Of a stretch of DNA of 64,000 bases, positions 33,088 to 43,210 are shown piece after piece. The position numbers were made by a program, and so were the translations under genes. Origin of the DNA: Pseudorhodobacter sp. E13 (GTDB lineage: Bacteria > Pseudomonadota > Alphaproteobacteria > Rhodobacterales > Rhodobacteraceae); NCBI RefSeq assembly GCF_003991405.1, contig NZ_RPEN01000153.1, positions 1 to 64,000 of the forward strand, given 5' to 3'. The notes below the pieces were generated by a model. It was not told the DNA's origin, searched no databases, and saw only the letters and a program-made list of their open reading frames with translations. Within the stretch, counting starts at the first letter, position 1. The number at the start of each line of letters is the position of its first letter.

Positions 33088-34065
33088 ATGGCTGATGGAA
33101 TGATGAAACCGACCGAAGAAATCTCTGTCCGCGAGGTGTTCGGGATCGACACGGATATGAAGGTAAAGGGTTTTGCCGAGCCGACAGACCGTGTGCCCAC
33201 CATCGACCCGACCTATAAATTCGACCCCGATACCACGCTCGCGATCCTTGCAGGCTTTGGCTATAACCGCCGCGTCATGGTGCAGGGCTATCACGGCACG
33301 GGCAAATCCACCCATATCGAACAGGTCGGCGCGCGGCTGAACTGGCCCACGGTGCGCGTGAACCTTGACAGCCATATCAGCCGGATCGACCTGATCGGCA
33401 AAGACGCGATCAAACTGCGCGATGGCAAACAAGTGACCGAGTTTCACGAAGGCATCCTACCTTGGGCGCTGCGCAACCCGGTGGCGATTGTCTTCGATGA
33501 ATATGACGCAGGCCGCGCCGATGTGATGTTCGTCATCCAGCGCGTGCTGGAACATGACGGCAAGCTGACCCTGCTTGACCAGAATGAGATCATCACCCCC
33601 CACCCGTCTTTCCGCCTGTTTGCCACGGCCAACACCGTGGGCTTGGGCGATACCACCGGGCTTTACCACGGCACCCAGCAGATCAACCAGGCCCAGATGG
33701 ACCGCTGGTCGCTGGTGGCCACGCTGAACTACCTCAGCCATGACGCCGAAACCGCGATCGTGCTGGCCAAGAACGCCGCGCATTACAACACCGAAAAGGG
33801 CCGCAAGACCATCAGCCAGATGGTCACCGTGGCCGACCTGACGCGCACTGCCTTTATGAACGGCGACCTGTCCACCGTCATGTCACCGCGCACCGTCATC
33901 ACCTGGGCCGAAAACGCGCGGATTTTCCAGAATGTCGGCTATGCCTTCCGCCTGACCTTCCTCAACAAATGCGACGAATTGGAACGCCAGACCGTGGCCG
34001 AATTCTACCAGCGCTGCTTTGACGAGGAACTGCCGGAATCAGCGGCCTCTATGGCGATGAAGTGA
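33088..34065 (+). CDS. cobS: Cobaltochelatase subunit CobS
   Basis: AAA+ ATPase subunit of the aerobic (CobNST) cobaltochelatase, which inserts cobalt into hydrogenobyrinate diamide in B12 synthesis. Walker [17 protein letters not shown], Walker [15 protein letters not shown], sensor region [19 protein letters not shown]. 325 aa. The start at 33088 ([12 protein letters not shown]) is chosen from family length; the ribosome site is weak (AGGA 14 bases away). cobT follows after a 71-bp gap holding a large inverted repeat. cobN is not in the window. Confidence 0.95.
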   Translation: MADGMMKPTEEISVREVFGIDTDMKVKGFAEPTDRVPTIDPTYKFDPDTTLAILAGFGYNRRVMVQGYHGTGKSTHIEQVGARLNWPTVRVNLDSHISRIDLIGKDAIKLRDGKQVTEFHEGILPWALRNPVAIVFDEYDAGRADVMFVIQRVLEHDGKLTLLDQNEIITPHPSFRLFATANTVGLGDTTGLYHGTQQINQAQMDRWSLVATLNYLSHDAETAIVLAKNAAHYNTEKGRKTISQMVTVADLTRTAFMNGDLSTVMSPRTVITWAENARIFQNVGYAFRLTFLNKCDELERQTVAEFYQRCFDEELPESAASMAMK

Positions 34066-34066
34066 T

Positions 34067-34123
34067 GTAGGGTGGGCAATCTGCCCACCTTCGCCGGAAC
34101 GGTGGGCAGATTGCCCACCCTAC
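34067..34123. repeat. 23-bp inverted repeat (REP-like element) between cobS and cobT
   Basis: The arms 34067-34089 and 34101-34123 are perfectly complementary (23 bp) with an 11-nt loop. Each arm is itself a hairpin, GGTGGGCA-NNN-TGCCCACC, so the element can form either one long stem or two adjacent short ones. The GTAGGGTGGGCA core resembles a family of dispersed extragenic palindromes. Confidence 0.85.
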
Positions 34124-34136
34124 AGGGGCCGAGAGA

Positions 34137-36011
34137 ATGAGCAAACCCACCGATAACCCCGCCGATCCGTTTAAGAAAGCCTTGGCCGAGGCGACCAAGG
34201 TCATGGCCGATGACCCGGAGATGACCGTCACCTATTCGGTGGACCCGTCGGGCATGACCAAGGAAGGTGTGCGCCTGCCGCAGGTGTCGCGCCGCATGAC
34301 GCGGGATGAGGTGCTGCTCGCCCGTGGCACAGCGGATGCTTTTGCCCTGCGCCGCAAATATCACGATGATGCCACAGCGGCGAAATACGCCCCAACAGGC
34401 ACCCTCGCCCGTGAGATTTACGAGGCGATGGAAACCGCACGCTGCGAAGCCGTGGGCGCCCGCGACATGCCCGGCACCGCAGGCAATATCGACGCCAAGA
34501 TCGGGCATGAGGCCACGCGCAAAGGCTATGCCGAGATCACGCAATCCGCCGATGCGCCCCTGCCCGTGGCGGCGGGCTATCTGGTGCGGCATCTGGCCAC
34601 CGGGCGCGACCTGCCCAAAGGCGCGGAGAACGTCATGAACCTATGGCGCGGCTTCATGGAGGAAAGCGCCGGGGCCACGCTGGAAAACATTGACCGCGTG
34701 CTGGCCGACCAAGCCGCCTTTGCCCGACTGGCCCGCAAGGTCATCGCCGATCTGGGCTATGGCGACCAATTGGGCGACGACCCCGACGCCGAGGAGGAAG
34801 ACCCCGACAGCGGCGATGAGGCGCAGCAGGACGAGGACCAGCAAGACAGCACCGGCGAGGATGACAGCCAGGAGGAGGACGCCGAAGCCTCGCCCGAGCA
34901 AAGCCAGGAGGAACAGCAAGACGCCTCTCAGGCGCAAGTCTCCGAAGACGACATGTCGGACATGGAGGAAGGCGAAGAGGCCGAAATGCCCGAAGGCGAG
35001 GCCCCGATGGAGCCGCCGCCCCCCGCACCGCATTCCGATGCCGATCCGAACTATTCCGTATACACCACTGATTTTGATGAAGAAATCCGCGCCGAGGATT
35101 TGGCCGAAGCGGTGGAATTGGAACGGCTGCGCGCCTATCTCGATCAGCAGTTGGAACCGCTGAAAGGGGCCGTATCGCGCCTTGCCAACAAGTTGCAACG
35201 CCGCCTGCAAGCACAGCAAAACCGATCCTGGCTGTTTGACCTGGAGGAAGGCACGCTGGACGCAGGCCGCCTTGCCCGCGTGGTGGCCAACCCCACGACG
35301 CCCTTGTCGTTCAAGCAGGAAAAAGACACCGAGTTTCGCGATACCTGCGTGACGCTGCTGCTCGACAACTCCGGCTCCATGCGGGGGCGGCCAATTTCGA
35401 TTGCGGCAATTTGCGCCGATGTTCTGGCCCGCACGCTGGAACGCTGCTCGGTCAAGGTAGAGATTTTGGGCTTTACCACCCGCGCGTGGAAAGGCGGGCA
35501 AAGCCGCGAACGCTGGCTGGGTGCGGGCCGGGTGCAGCAACCGGGCCGCCTGAATGATCTGCGCCATATCATCTATAAATCCGCCGATGCGCCTTGGCGG
35601 CGGGCAAGGCCCAATCTTGGGCTGATGATGAAGGAAGGGCTGTTGAAGGAAAACATCGACGGTGAGGCGCTGGAATGGGCGCATCGGCGCATGGTAGCCC
35701 GCCCCGAGGCGCGCAAGATTCTGATGGTGATTTCTGATGGCGCGCCGGTGGACGATTCAACTTTGTCCGTTAACCCTGCGAATTATCTGGAAAAACACCT
35801 GCGCGATGTGATCGCCATGGTGGAAAAGAAAAAAGCGGTGGAGCTGATCGCCATTGGCATCGGCCATGATGTGACGCGCTATTACAACCGCGCCGTCACG
35901 ATCACGGATGTGGAGCAATTGGCCGGCGCGATGACGGAACAGCTCGCCGGGTTGTTCGATACCGATCCGCGCAAACGCGCGCGGGTGCTGGGGATGCGAA
36001 AGGTCGGATAG
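34137..36011 (+). CDS. cobT: Cobaltochelatase subunit CobT
   Basis: A 624-aa subunit that forms the chaperone-like CobST complex acting on CobN. The N-terminal domain is followed by a long acidic low-complexity region (about residues 215-300, rich in Asp, Glu and Gln). The C-terminal von Willebrand A-like domain has the MIDAS motif [12 protein letters not shown] (about residues 405-415) and the later [13 protein letters not shown]. It is in operon with cobS across the inverted repeat. Confidence 0.96.
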   Translation: MSKPTDNPADPFKKALAEATKVMADDPEMTVTYSVDPSGMTKEGVRLPQVSRRMTRDEVLLARGTADAFALRRKYHDDATAAKYAPTGTLAREIYEAMETARCEAVGARDMPGTAGNIDAKIGHEATRKGYAEITQSADAPLPVAAGYLVRHLATGRDLPKGAENVMNLWRGFMEESAGATLENIDRVLADQAAFARLARKVIADLGYGDQLGDDPDAEEEDPDSGDEAQQDEDQQDSTGEDDSQEEDAEASPEQSQEEQQDASQAQVSEDDMSDMEEGEEAEMPEGEAPMEPPPPAPHSDADPNYSVYTTDFDEEIRAEDLAEAVELERLRAYLDQQLEPLKGAVSRLANKLQRRLQAQQNRSWLFDLEEGTLDAGRLARVVANPTTPLSFKQEKDTEFRDTCVTLLLDNSGSMRGRPISIAAICADVLARTLERCSVKVEILGFTTRAWKGGQSRERWLGAGRVQQPGRLNDLRHIIYKSADAPWRRARPNLGLMMKEGLLKENIDGEALEWAHRRMVARPEARKILMVISDGAPVDDSTLSVNPANYLEKHLRDVIAMVEKKKAVELIAIGIGHDVTRYYNRAVTITDVEQLAGAMTEQLAGLFDTDPRKRARVLGMRKVG

Positions 36012-37808
36012 ATGCTGCAAAGCTTTCACGCAACCGCCACCCCGGCCCAAGGCCCCGCCCGTCTGGCGCAATTGCGCAAGGCTTTGGCCGCCGAGGGCTT
36101 GGCCGGCTTCATCATTCCCCGCGCCGATGCGCATCAGGGCGAATATGTCGCCGCGCGCGATGAGCGTTTGCAATGGCTGACCGGGTTTACCGGCTCTGCC
36201 GGGTTTTGCATCGTGCTGCCTGATCTGGCGGGTGTGTTCATCGACGGGCGCTATCGCACGCAAGTCAAAGGGCAAGTGGACCTTGCGCATTTCACCCCTG
36301 TGCCATGGCCCGATGTAAAGCCGGGGCCGTGGATTGCGGACCATCTGGCGCAAGGCAGGATTGGGTTTGATCCGTGGCTGCACAGCGCAGATGAGATTGC
36401 CGCCATTGAGAAAGCACTTGAAGGTCACGGCGTAAGCCTCTCATCCACAAAGAATTTTGTGGATATCATCTGGCCCGACCAACCCGCCGCGCCCATGGGC
36501 AAAGCCTTTGTTCACCCAGAGGAACTGGCGGGCCGTTCCAGCGCCGACAAGCGCGCGGCACTGGCCGAAACCCTGCGCAAGGCAGGCCAGCGGGCTGCTG
36601 TGATTACCCTGCCGGATTCGCTGTGCTGGCTGTTGAACATTCGCGGGGCAGATGTGCCGCGCAACCCGGTGCTGCACGGGTTTGCCGTGCTCTATGATGA
36701 TGCCCGCGTCACCCTGTTCACCGCGCCCGAAAAGCTGGATGAAGCGGTGCGCGCCCATCTTGGCCCCAATGTGACCCTGCGCCCCGCCAGCGCCTTTGTG
36801 CCCGCGCTGCACACGCTGCAAGGCCCCGTGCGGGTGGATCGCGGCACCGCGCCCTTGGCCGTGTCGCTGGAACTGGAGGAGGCCGGGGTGGAAGTGGTCT
36901 GGGGCGATGACCCGTGCCGCCTGCCCAAAGCCTGCAAGACAGAGGCCGAGATTGCCGCCACCCGCAGCGCCCATCTTCGTGATGGGGCCGCGATGGTCGA
37001 ATTCCTGTGCTGGCTGGACCAAGAGGCCCCCAAAGGCGGGCTGACCGAGATTGATGTCGTCACAGCGCTGGAAGGCTATCGCCGTGCCACCAACCAGTTG
37101 CATGATATCAGCTTTGAAACCATCTGCGGCGCGGGGGAGCATGGCGCGATCATGCATTACCGCGTGACCGATGACAGCAATCGCCCCGTCCGCCCCGGTG
37201 AGTTGCTGCTGGTCGACAGCGGCGCGCAATATTTCGACGGCACAACCGACATCACCCGCACCATGGCCGTGGGCCCGGTGCCCGATGGCGCGGCTGTGGC
37301 CTATACGCTTGTGTTGCAAGGCATGATTGCGATTTCACGGGCGCGCTGGCCTGTTGGTCTTGCCGGGCGCGACCTTGATCCGCTGGCCCGCGCGCCTTTG
37401 TGGATGGCGGGGATGGATTTTGACCATGGCACCGGGCATGGCGTGGGGGCGTTCCTGTCCGTGCATGAAGGCCCGCAGCGCATCAGCCGCGTGTCAGAGG
37501 TGCCGCTGCAAGCCGGGATGATCCTGTCGAATGAGCCGGGGTATTACCGCGAAGGCGCTTTTGGCATCCGGTTGGAAAACCTGATCGTGGTGACGCCTGC
37601 GCCGAAACTGGTGGATGACCGGGCGCAGCTTTGCTTTGAAACGCTGACCTTCGTGCCGCTGGACCGCCGCCTGATCGCGGTTGACATGCTGTCACCGGGC
37701 GAACAGGACTGGCTGAACGCCTATCACGCCGAGGTGCTGGAAAAGCTGGGCGCGCGGGTGTCAGCCCCGGCGAAGGCTTGGCTGGAACAGGCCTGCGCGC
37801 CGCTTTGA
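36012..37808 (+). CDS. Xaa-Pro aminopeptidase (M24B family)
   Basis: A 598-aa three-domain aminopeptidase P. Two creatinase-like N-terminal domains (to about residue 300) precede the pita-bread metallopeptidase domain. The metal-binding blocks visible are LLVDSGAQYFDGTTDITRT (two Asp), GTGHGVGAFLSVHEGP (His), LSNEPGYY (Glu) and IRLENLIVV (Glu). It cleaves N-terminal residues preceding proline. Its ATG directly follows the cobT stop (TAGATG), giving translational coupling with no obvious functional link. Confidence 0.93.
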   Translation: MLQSFHATATPAQGPARLAQLRKALAAEGLAGFIIPRADAHQGEYVAARDERLQWLTGFTGSAGFCIVLPDLAGVFIDGRYRTQVKGQVDLAHFTPVPWPDVKPGPWIADHLAQGRIGFDPWLHSADEIAAIEKALEGHGVSLSSTKNFVDIIWPDQPAAPMGKAFVHPEELAGRSSADKRAALAETLRKAGQRAAVITLPDSLCWLLNIRGADVPRNPVLHGFAVLYDDARVTLFTAPEKLDEAVRAHLGPNVTLRPASAFVPALHTLQGPVRVDRGTAPLAVSLELEEAGVEVVWGDDPCRLPKACKTEAEIAATRSAHLRDGAAMVEFLCWLDQEAPKGGLTEIDVVTALEGYRRATNQLHDISFETICGAGEHGAIMHYRVTDDSNRPVRPGELLLVDSGAQYFDGTTDITRTMAVGPVPDGAAVAYTLVLQGMIAISRARWPVGLAGRDLDPLARAPLWMAGMDFDHGTGHGVGAFLSVHEGPQRISRVSEVPLQAGMILSNEPGYYREGAFGIRLENLIVVTPAPKLVDDRAQLCFETLTFVPLDRRLIAVDMLSPGEQDWLNAYHAEVLEKLGARVSAPAKAWLEQACAPL

Positions 37809-37842
37809 TGCGAGGCCAAGCGCCGCAGATTGGCCTGTCGCC

Positions 37843-39093
37843 TTAGCTGCTGCTATTGGCATACATCCGCACGATCACGTCAAAATCAGCCGCTGTGGCG
37901 GCAGTGCCATCCAAGCGGGCAAAGCTTGCCCCATCCTCCCCGGTTTCCAACCCGATACGGGCATCTGTCACGCCTGTCAGCGTTACCAGCACCTCTCCAT
38001 CGCCCAGAATACGCTGAGAGCCATCGGGGCCAAGATCGGTCGTAATCCGACCGGGCAAGGTTGCCGGTGTTTCGGTGGCGGAACCGCCGGGAGAACCGTA
38101 GCTGTCAAACACCACAAACAGGCTTTCGCTATCTGGGTCAAAATCCGTGACTGTCGCCCCCGGCGCACCGTTATTATCGGTGTAAATGCCAAACCGGTCC
38201 ACGCCCGCGCCGCCTGTCAGCGTATCACCATGGCTGGCAAGCAGCAGGTCATCGCCCGCGCCGCCAAACAGCACATCTGCATCATTGCCAAGGTAGAAGC
38301 CCAAGGAATCCGTGGCCGAGGGGAGAAACGCGCTTTCGCTGAGGTCTGCTTGCAAGGTGTCATTGCCCTCGCCCCCCGAAAGCGTGACCGAACCGCCGAA
38401 ATCGCGCAGAACATCGTTGCCGCCGCCCCCGTTGACAACCGCGCCTGCGCCGGTGGTGGCGACCACCTCATCTGACGTGCCACCAAAGAAAGTCGCGCGG
38501 CCTGTCAGATTGTAAATCACATCCAGATCATTCGCCGACAGCGCCGGGCTTTCGGCGGCCTGCCCCTGAACCGTATCCATGTCACCGCCAAAGATCACGG
38601 CATTGCGCAGCCCTTCGACCCGGATCTCATCGGCGCCTTCGCCGCCGTTCACCTCTACCCCGTTGCCCGTGACGGTGATGCTGTCATCGCCCGCCCCGCC
38701 CTGCACCTGCAAAGGCGCATCGCTGGAGTCCGTGTTCCACGCAAATTGGAACGGGGTTACATCTTCAAACGTGCCGCCTGTTGCGGCTGTGACAGTGATC
38801 GTGTCATCTCCCGCAAGCGCATCGACTGTGCCGCGTGCTTCGGGGCCAAGGGTCAGCAAGTCATCGCCAGCGGTTGGCGCCGAGCCGGTTCCACCACCAC
38901 CTTCGCCGCCACCGCCTTCGCCGCCTTCACCACCCTCGCCGCCGCCTTCACCACCGTCGCCGCCGCCTTCACCACCCTCGCCGCCCTCATCGACATCGCG
39001 CGGCGCAGCATCATCGTCCGAGTCACCGCTGTTGGCGACAGAAACACCTAGCAACATCGCCGCCAACAATGGCACCAGAAACAGCTCAAGCAT
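37843..39093 (-). CDS. RTX-like calcium-binding repeat protein with Gly/Glu linker
   Basis: A 416-aa acidic protein. It opens with a hydrophobic segment (MLELFLVPLLAAMLLGVSVA), then an Asp-rich patch. Residues 36-69 consist almost entirely of Gly and Glu. The rest carries hemolysin-type nonapeptides such as GGAGDDSITV, GGEGADEIRV, GGGGNDVLRD, GGEGNDTLQA and FGGAGDDLLL. RTX repeats fold on calcium outside the cell. The hydrophobic N-terminus could be a signal or a membrane anchor. No catalytic domain is seen. GGAGG lies 5 bases before the ATG. Confidence 0.8.
   Translation of the reverse strand: MLELFLVPLLAAMLLGVSVANSGDSDDDAAPRDVDEGGEGGEGGGDGGEGGGEGGEGGEGGGGEGGGGTGSAPTAGDDLLTLGPEARGTVDALAGDDTITVTAATGGTFEDVTPFQFAWNTDSSDAPLQVQGGAGDDSITVTGNGVEVNGGEGADEIRVEGLRNAVIFGGDMDTVQGQAAESPALSANDLDVIYNLTGRATFFGGTSDEVVATTGAGAVVNGGGGNDVLRDFGGSVTLSGGEGNDTLQADLSESAFLPSATDSLGFYLGNDADVLFGGAGDDLLLASHGDTLTGGAGVDRFGIYTDNNGAPGATVTDFDPDSESLFVVFDSYGSPGGSATETPATLPGRITTDLGPDGSQRILGDGEVLVTLTGVTDARIGLETGEDGASFARLDGTAATAADFDVIVRMYANSSS
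38887..38988 (-). repeat. Low-complexity (Gly-Gly-Glu)n coding repeat
   Basis: About 100 bp of imperfect short tandem repeats built from GCCGCC, TTCGCC and TTCACCACC (plus strand), encoding the Gly/Glu linker at residues 36-69 of the RTX-like protein. Such a tract is prone to length change by slippage in multiples of three. Confidence 0.8.
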
Positions 39094-39183
39094 GGCAACC
39101 TCCGGTTAAATCCAGAAAACAAGGTAAACATGAATGAATAGCCGCTATTCTAAGGCCTCTGGCAATAGCGATTTTAGAAACAA

Positions 39184-39606
39184 TCAAGCGGCTTTGGCAG
39201 CCGTTTCGCGAATACGGTCCACCATCGACCGCACCCCGTTAGAGCGTTGCGAAGACAGGTGTTCATTCAGCCCAAGCCGGGCCAGTTCAGCCGGGGCGTC
39301 AACCTTCAGCACCTCTGCCACTGTCAGACCGGAATAGAGCGCGTGCAGAACCGCGATCAACCCGCGCACGATCATCGCATCGCTTTCGCCTTCAAAGTCA
39401 AAAATCGCCTGTGGCCCGGTGCCTTCCAGCAAGGGGCGCAACCAGACCTGACTGGCGCAGCCTTCCACCTTCAACTGCGGCACCTTGAAGGCCGGGTCCA
39501 GCGCGGGCATTTCCTTGCCCATGTCGATCACATGACGATAGCGGTCTTCCCAATCGTCCAGAAAGGCAAAGGTTTCGGCAAGGTCTTCAAAGGCGGCGCT
39601 GGCCAT
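39184..39606 (-). CDS. sufE: Cysteine desulfuration protein SufE
   Basis: Accepts sulfane sulfur from the desulfurase SufS for Fe-S cluster assembly. 140 aa. The acceptor Cys50 lies in the family motif VEGCASQVWL, and FDFEGESDAMIVRGLIAVL and the LNEHLSSQRSNGVRSM helix are conserved. The gene stands alone here; no other suf genes are near. It is divergent from the lipoprotein gene at 39749. Confidence 0.95.
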   Translation of the reverse strand: MASAAFEDLAETFAFLDDWEDRYRHVIDMGKEMPALDPAFKVPQLKVEGCASQVWLRPLLEGTGPQAIFDFEGESDAMIVRGLIAVLHALYSGLTVAEVLKVDAPAELARLGLNEHLSSQRSNGVRSMVDRIRETAAKAA

Positions 39607-39748
39607 GGGGATGCTCCGGTGCTGATTGGGTCAGAGGTAGCGCGGATCGCCCCCAAGGTCCAGCACGGGCGCGGTTTCACGAAAGCTAGTGCTTTTCAAA
39701 CGCTTCGCTTTCGGCTACCCAAGGGGCAGAGATGACCGGGAAAACGCC

Positions 39749-40204
39749 ATGAACAAACCGCTGATCGCCGCCCTTTGCGCAACCCTTGCCCTTGGGGCCT
39801 GTTCAACGATTGGGAAATCACGCCTGAACCCGTTCAACTGGTTTGGCGGGTCAGAGGAAACCGTTGCAGTGCTTTCACCGACGGAACGGCCTGCCGATCC
39901 GCGCTTATTGGTGTCGCAAGTCACTGAAATGCAACTGGAAAGAATGCCCGGCGGGGTGATCATCCGCGCCACGGGCCTGCCGCCGACCCAAGGCTATTGG
40001 GACGCCGAGCTGGTCGCGCGCCCGGTGGAAGATGGCAAGATCGTCTATGATTTCCGTGTTTTCCCACCGCTGGGCGGCGCGGCTGTTTCCACACCGCAAT
40101 CGCGCGAAGTGACGGTGGCGGCCTTCCTGTCCAATATCAAGCTGGACAGCATTCGCCAGATCACCGTGCAAGGCGAAACCAACGCGCGCACCAGCCGCCG
40201 CTGA
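39749..40204 (+). CDS. Putative outer-membrane lipoprotein
   Basis: A 151-aa protein with a lipoprotein signal peptide and lipobox LALGAC (lipidated Cys18). The mature region STIGKSRLNPFNWFGGSEE is followed by a beta-rich conserved part (RLLVSQVTEMQLERMPGGVI, TGLPPTQGYWDAELV). This looks like a conserved Rhodobacterales lipoprotein without assigned function. Start at 39749; the upstream in-frame extension has no signal-peptide logic. Confidence 0.82.
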   Translation: MNKPLIAALCATLALGACSTIGKSRLNPFNWFGGSEETVAVLSPTERPADPRLLVSQVTEMQLERMPGGVIIRATGLPPTQGYWDAELVARPVEDGKIVYDFRVFPPLGGAAVSTPQSREVTVAAFLSNIKLDSIRQITVQGETNARTSRR

Positions 40205-40252
40205 TCTCTGGGCTGGCGGCAACGGCCCCAGCCCGACACCGCGCCGCAGGTT

Positions 40253-42934
40253 CTATTTTTCCAGCCGCAAAGGCAAGGTGACGCGGAAAGCCGCCCCCCA
40301 GCGCCCCGGCAGATACCCGATGGTGCCGCCAAGATTTGCCATCACCTCGCGGCAGATCGCAAGGCCAAGCCCGGCCCCGCCCGCTTTGGTCTGATCCGTC
40401 AACCGGGCGAATTTTTCAAAGATCAAGGCTTGCTTGTCCTTGGGAATCCCGCTGCCATTGTCGATGAAATCCACGGTGACGCGCCCGCCCTTGCGCCGGA
40501 CCAAGATGCGCAATTCCGGGTGTTCGGCGTCGCAATATTTGCGGGCGTTGGAAATCAGGTTGATGAAAACCTGCGTCAAGCGGTCGCTGTCGGTGCGCAG
40601 AAAGATATCCTCTCCCGGCAGATCGCGATGGATGATGAAGCTGCGGTTGGGCTGGGTATGGCTGGCCGCCGCCAGCGCCCGGTCAATCATGTTGCGCAGA
40701 TTGCTCAGTTCAAGGTTCAACTGCACCGTGCCGTTTTCCAGCACGCTCAGGTCCAGCAGATCATCCAGCAGCCGCGTCAGGCGTTTGGTTTCCTCATGGA
40801 TCACGCCGCCATATTTCGCCACCAGTTCGCTGGGCAGATCACCTTCGGTCAAAATTTCGGAAAAGGCGCGGATCGAGGTCATGGGCGTGCGCAATTCATG
40901 GCTGATCTGGCTGAGGAAGGCGTCTTTTTGCACCGAAAGCTGGGTCAGCTTTTCATTGGCATCGCGCAATTGCCGCGCCGTGCGGGTCAGTTCCTCTTGC
41001 TGTTCCTCCAGCGTGGCGGAATATTCCATGATCTGCGCGGCCTCATTGGCCACGGCCATCAGATCCTCGACCGAAACCGCCGCGCGGCCTGCGATCTGTG
41101 AAATCATGGCATGGGCCGTGGCCGCCCCGACAGACCCTGCCAGCCGCCGTTCCAGCAGGTCGATAAAGGCAGGCGTCGGGTCGGGCAAATAGCCCGCACG
41201 GCCTTGGGCGCGGGCTTCGGCCTCAAAGAAACTCAGCCCTTCGTCATCGCCCAAGATACGCTGTGCCATGACCAACAGGTCCTCGGCCCCTTCGGCCCCT
41301 TGCATGGACCAGCCGCGCGCCTGCCCTGCCTCGGATTCAAAGGCGTTCACAAAGGCCGCGCCCTGCACCCGCTCTACCGGGCCAGGAAAGGTGAGCAGTG
41401 AGCCTGCGCAAAAGGCGATCGTATTCAGCGCGATGGACCAGAATAGCGCATGGATCAGCGGGTCCATCCCTTCCACCCCGAACAAGGCTTGCGGGCGCAA
41501 CCAATGCAGGCCCAGCGGCCCCTCGGCCATCACCTGCGCCGACAAAACCGCATCCGCCCCGAAGGACGGCAAAAACAGCGTATAGGCCCAGACCGCAAAG
41601 CCGATGCACAGGCCCAGCACCGCGCCGATCCGCGTGGCCCCGCGCCAGAAGATACCGCCCAGCATCGCGGGCAAAATCTGCGCCACCCCGACAAAAGAGA
41701 TCAGGCCAATCGCCGCCAGCGCCGCCGAGCCGCCAGAACCGCGGTAATAGGCATAGCCCAAGGCCAGAATTGCCCCGATCGACAGCCGCCGCGACAGCAG
41801 AACCAACCGCCGCACATCGCCCGGCACCGCCTTGGCAGGGCGCAGCGACAACCAGAACGGCATGACGATATGGTTGGAGACCATCGTCGCCAATGCAATC
41901 GCCGCCACGATCACCATCGACGTGGCGCTGGAAAACCCGCCCAGAAAGGCCAGCATCGCCAAACCGCCTTGCCCTTGGTTCAGCGGCAGGGTCAGCACGA
42001 ACAGGTCAGGGTTCGCGCCTTCGGGCATCACCTCCAGCCCCACCACGGCGATGGGCACGACAAACAAGCTCATCGCAAAGACATAGAGCGGGAAGGCCCA
42101 GCTTGCCGTGGCCAGATGCCGCTCATCGCTGTTTTCGACCACCAGCACCTGAAACATGCGCGGCAAGCAGATCACCGCCGCCGCCGACAAAAAGATCAGC
42201 CCCGACCAGCGCGAGGGTTTCATATGCCACTCCGACATCGGGCTGGCATCAATCCGCGCCAGAATATCGGCGGGCCCCCCGGCGATGCCCCAGACCACGA
42301 ACACCCCCACCCCGACCAAGGCGACCAGTTTCACCACCGCCTCGACCGCGATGGCGGTGACAACGCCGGTATGCTGTTCATTGGCATCCAGATTGCGGGT
42401 GCCGAATAAAATGGTGAACAGCGCCAGGCCCCCTGCCACCCAGATCGAGGTGACATCACCATCCGGTTTGGCCCAGCCATCTGCTGTCGCACTGGCAAAC
42501 ACCCCGAAAGACAGCGTGACCGATTGCAATTGCAGCGCGATATATGGCGTGGCCGCCATCACGCAGATCACCGTTACAATCACGCCCAGCAGGTTGGATT
42601 TGCCATAGCGGCTGGAAATCAGATCCGCGATGGAGGTGACGCGGTTTTGCCGCCCGATCCGCACCAGCTTGCGCAGCACCCACCACCAGCCCACGAACAC
42701 AATCGTCGGCCCAAGATAGATGGTCAGATATTCCAGCCCCGACCGCGCGGCATAGCCCACCGCGCCGTAAAACGTCCATGCCGTGCAATAGACCGACAGC
42801 GACAGCGTATAAATAAGCGGAGAGCGCAGCCACCCTGCCGCCCCCAAAGCCGCGCGCCGTTCGACCACGAAGGCGACCAGAAACAGAAAGATCACATAGG
42901 CAAGTGCGGCAACGACCAGAAGATTAAAGGGCAT
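40253..42934 (-). CDS. Sodium/solute symporter-type sensor histidine kinase
   Basis: An 893-aa fusion of an SSS-family (SLC5-like) transporter domain and a histidine kinase, the CbrA/CrbS architecture. Residues about 1-490 hold about 13 helices (IYLGPTIVFVGWWW; RYGKSNLLGVIVTVICVMAA). A linker and a coiled region (EYSATLEEQQEELTRTARQL) follow. HisKA carries FLSQISHELRTPMTSIRAF (His near residue 680), and the HATPase has LISNARKY, DNGSGIPKDK and GAGLGLAICREVM. The ligand may be transported or only sensed; acetate and other short carboxylates or amino acids are known for relatives. It is the last gene of a three-gene operon. Confidence 0.92.
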   Translation of the reverse strand: MPFNLLVVAALAYVIFLFLVAFVVERRAALGAAGWLRSPLIYTLSLSVYCTAWTFYGAVGYAARSGLEYLTIYLGPTIVFVGWWWVLRKLVRIGRQNRVTSIADLISSRYGKSNLLGVIVTVICVMAATPYIALQLQSVTLSFGVFASATADGWAKPDGDVTSIWVAGGLALFTILFGTRNLDANEQHTGVVTAIAVEAVVKLVALVGVGVFVVWGIAGGPADILARIDASPMSEWHMKPSRWSGLIFLSAAAVICLPRMFQVLVVENSDERHLATASWAFPLYVFAMSLFVVPIAVVGLEVMPEGANPDLFVLTLPLNQGQGGLAMLAFLGGFSSATSMVIVAAIALATMVSNHIVMPFWLSLRPAKAVPGDVRRLVLLSRRLSIGAILALGYAYYRGSGGSAALAAIGLISFVGVAQILPAMLGGIFWRGATRIGAVLGLCIGFAVWAYTLFLPSFGADAVLSAQVMAEGPLGLHWLRPQALFGVEGMDPLIHALFWSIALNTIAFCAGSLLTFPGPVERVQGAAFVNAFESEAGQARGWSMQGAEGAEDLLVMAQRILGDDEGLSFFEAEARAQGRAGYLPDPTPAFIDLLERRLAGSVGAATAHAMISQIAGRAAVSVEDLMAVANEAAQIMEYSATLEEQQEELTRTARQLRDANEKLTQLSVQKDAFLSQISHELRTPMTSIRAFSEILTEGDLPSELVAKYGGVIHEETKRLTRLLDDLLDLSVLENGTVQLNLELSNLRNMIDRALAAASHTQPNRSFIIHRDLPGEDIFLRTDSDRLTQVFINLISNARKYCDAEHPELRILVRRKGGRVTVDFIDNGSGIPKDKQALIFEKFARLTDQTKAGGAGLGLAICREVMANLGGTIGYLPGRWGAAFRVTLPLRLEK

Positions 42935-43210
42935 TTAACGCTTATCCTCGGCATCCAGCGGATGTTTTGCCCGGATTTCAGGCTCCTCCGTCAGGTTGCG
43001 CGCGACAAGGGCCGCCGCGACGATCAGGAACAACCAGACGGCGAACAGGTAAATCCCGTCGCTGGCCGTGCGCCGCAAATCACTATCGGCATCACCCCAT
43101 AGCATCGGCAGGATAATCAGAAACCCCGCAAGAATGGGCAACAGCCGCGCCGCATCGCGCAAGCGCCGCTGGCGGTAACTGCGCCGGGCAAGGAACAAGG
43201 GCCGCTTCAC
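42935..43210 (-). CDS. Small two-helix membrane protein next to SSS kinase
   Basis: A 91-aa protein with a very basic N-terminus (FLARRSYRQRRLRDAARLL) and two transmembrane helices (about residues 22-38 and 53-71). It starts with GTG, overlapping the response-regulator stop, and its TAA abuts the ATG of the symporter-kinase (TAAATG). By position and size it is analogous to the small companions of SSS transporters (for example YjcH with ActP), but I see no clear sequence match. Confidence 0.75.
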   Translation of the reverse strand: MKRPLFLARRSYRQRRLRDAARLLPILAGFLIILPMLWGDADSDLRRTASDGIYLFAVWLFLIVAAALVARNLTEEPEIRAKHPLDAEDKR

